A model generated the notes under the pieces. It ran no database searches. It worked only from the letters and a program-made list of their open reading frames with translations, and was not told the origin of the DNA. Of a DNA stretch of 5,493 nt, positions 4,739 to 5,493 are shown in pieces (position 1 is the stretch's first letter; every line of letters starts with the position of its first letter). The stretch is taken from contig DLRQ01000022.1 in assembly GCA_002501135.1 (NCBI GenBank), positions 1 through 5,493 of the forward strand. The letters run 5' to 3'. The position numbers and the translations under genes are program-made. The stretch is from Candidatus Neomicrothrix sp. UBA7884. Lineage in GTDB: Bacteria; Actinomycetota; Acidimicrobiia; Acidimicrobiales; MedAcidi-G1.

Positions 4739-5493
4739 ATGGAGTTCCGGCGCATCACGTCTCTGCCCCCCTACGTGTTCACCATCATTGACAACCTCAA
4801 GGTCGAGGCTCGCAGGGCCGGCGAGGACGTCATCGACCTGGGGTTCGGCAACCCCGATCTTGCCTCCCCCGACCTGGCTGTCGAGAAGCTCGTCGAGGCG
4901 GCCCGCAACCCACGGAACCACCGCTACTCCTCCAGCCGAGGTCTACCAAAACTGCGTGAGGCGGTCTCTGCCCTGTACAAGCGCCGTTTCGACGTGGACC
5001 TCGATCCTGACACGCAGGTCCTCAACACCATTGGTGCCAAGGAGGGGTTCTCCCACCTGATGTGGGTGCTCCTGCAACCTGGAGATGCTGCTCTGGTTCC
5101 GTCGCCCTCATATCCGATCCACCGCTACTCGCCGCTGTTTGCCGGCGCCGAGGTGCGCGAGATGCCGTTCACCCTTGACGGCGACTTCATCGGAATGCTG
5201 AGAGAGGGATGGGAGTATTCGTGGCCGAGGCCACGGGTGATAGTTCTCTCGTTCCCCCACAACCCGACCACCGCATGCGTGGACCTGCAGTTCATGGAAG
5301 AGGTTGTTGCATTCGCGAGGGAGCGCGATGTCATCCTGGTCCACGATTTCGCATATGCGGACCTCGGCTTCGATGGTTATGAGCCGCCATCGATAATGCA
5401 GGTTCCCGGAGCCGATGAGGTGGCCGTCGAACTCTATTCCATGACCAAGAGTTTCTCCATGGCCGGCTGGAGGGTTGCCTTCATGGTCGGCAA
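4739..5493 (+). CDS. alaC: Class I PLP aminotransferase, AlaC-like, 3' end beyond the window
   Basis: The frame is open from ATG 4739 to the right edge: 251 codons plus two bases, about 60 percent of the roughly 410 residues of AlaC. AlaC makes alanine from pyruvate with glutamate as donor. The opening MEFRRITSLPPYVF is very close to the conserved AlaC start FxRIxxLPPYVF. Fold-type I features follow: GFGNPD (35-40), YSSSRGLPKLREA (63-75), GAKEG (99-103), PSYPIHRY (123-130), FPHNPTTACV (172-181, with N175), VHDFAYADLGFDG (201-213, with D203 and Y206), and the PLP Schiff-base lysine K237 in SMTKSFSMAGWR, with R245 following. SIMQVPGADEVAVE (218-231) is also AlaC-like. The related LL-diaminopimelate and aspartate aminotransferases are possible alternatives, but the opening and NPTTACV region favour AlaC. 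It appears to have its own promoter and so may head a further unit off the window. Confidence 0.9.
   Translation, partial: MEFRRITSLPPYVFTIIDNLKVEARRAGEDVIDLGFGNPDLASPDLAVEKLVEAARNPRNHRYSSSRGLPKLREAVSALYKRRFDVDLDPDTQVLNTIGAKEGFSHLMWVLLQPGDAALVPSPSYPIHRYSPLFAGAEVREMPFTLDGDFIGMLREGWEYSWPRPRVIVLSFPHNPTTACVDLQFMEEVVAFARERDVILVHDFAYADLGFDGYEPPSIMQVPGADEVAVELYSMTKSFSMAGWRVAFMVG

Overview
The window is high-G+C DNA with tightly packed plus-strand genes and one minus-strand RNA gene at the left edge. The combination of a WhiB-family iron-sulfur regulator, a PimB'-type phosphatidylinositol-mannoside mannosyltransferase and an SRPBCC protein resembling mycobacterial TB16.3 points to an Actinomycetota chromosome. 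The TrpD and PimB' wording fits a deep lineage such as Acidimicrobiia better than Mycobacteriales, but that finer placement is inference. No mobile element, CRISPR array, tRNA or phage gene is visible, and this looks like core chromosome rather than an island.

Layout. Positions 1 to about 118, minus strand: the 5' third of the RNase P RNA gene (rnpB), running off the left edge. Positions 119-254: a divergent promoter region with no protein gene. Then on the plus strand: whiB-like (255-518); trpD (530-1558); a small four-cysteine protein (1623-1862); queG (1901-2989); a PimB'-like glycosyltransferase overlapping queG by ATGA (2986-4119); a TB16.3-like SRPBCC protein (4206-4664); and the first 251 codons of an AlaC-like aminotransferase (4739 to the right edge).

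How the genes relate. whiB and trpD are 11 bases apart and probably share a transcript. The small Cys protein, queG and the glycosyltransferase form a second tight group, with translational coupling at the ATGA overlap. The SRPBCC gene has its own strong Shine-Dalgarno. The aminotransferase has no Shine-Dalgarno but a promoter-like sequence placed so that its message would be leaderless. The order trpD, pimB', SRPBCC recalls the M. tuberculosis stretch Rv2192c (trpD), Rv2188c (pimB'), Rv2185c (TB16.3), which suggests an old actinobacterial gene neighbourhood; this comparison is from memory. Functions are mixed housekeeping: tRNA processing (rnpB) and tRNA modification (queG), tryptophan and alanine metabolism, and envelope lipid glycosylation.

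The points most worth a second look are the altered P4 helix strand in rnpB, the modified PRPP-binding glycine loop of TrpD, the uncharacterised CxxC/CxxC small protein, and the conserved neighbourhood of the PimB' gene. I did not find evidence of a wholly new multi-gene system.
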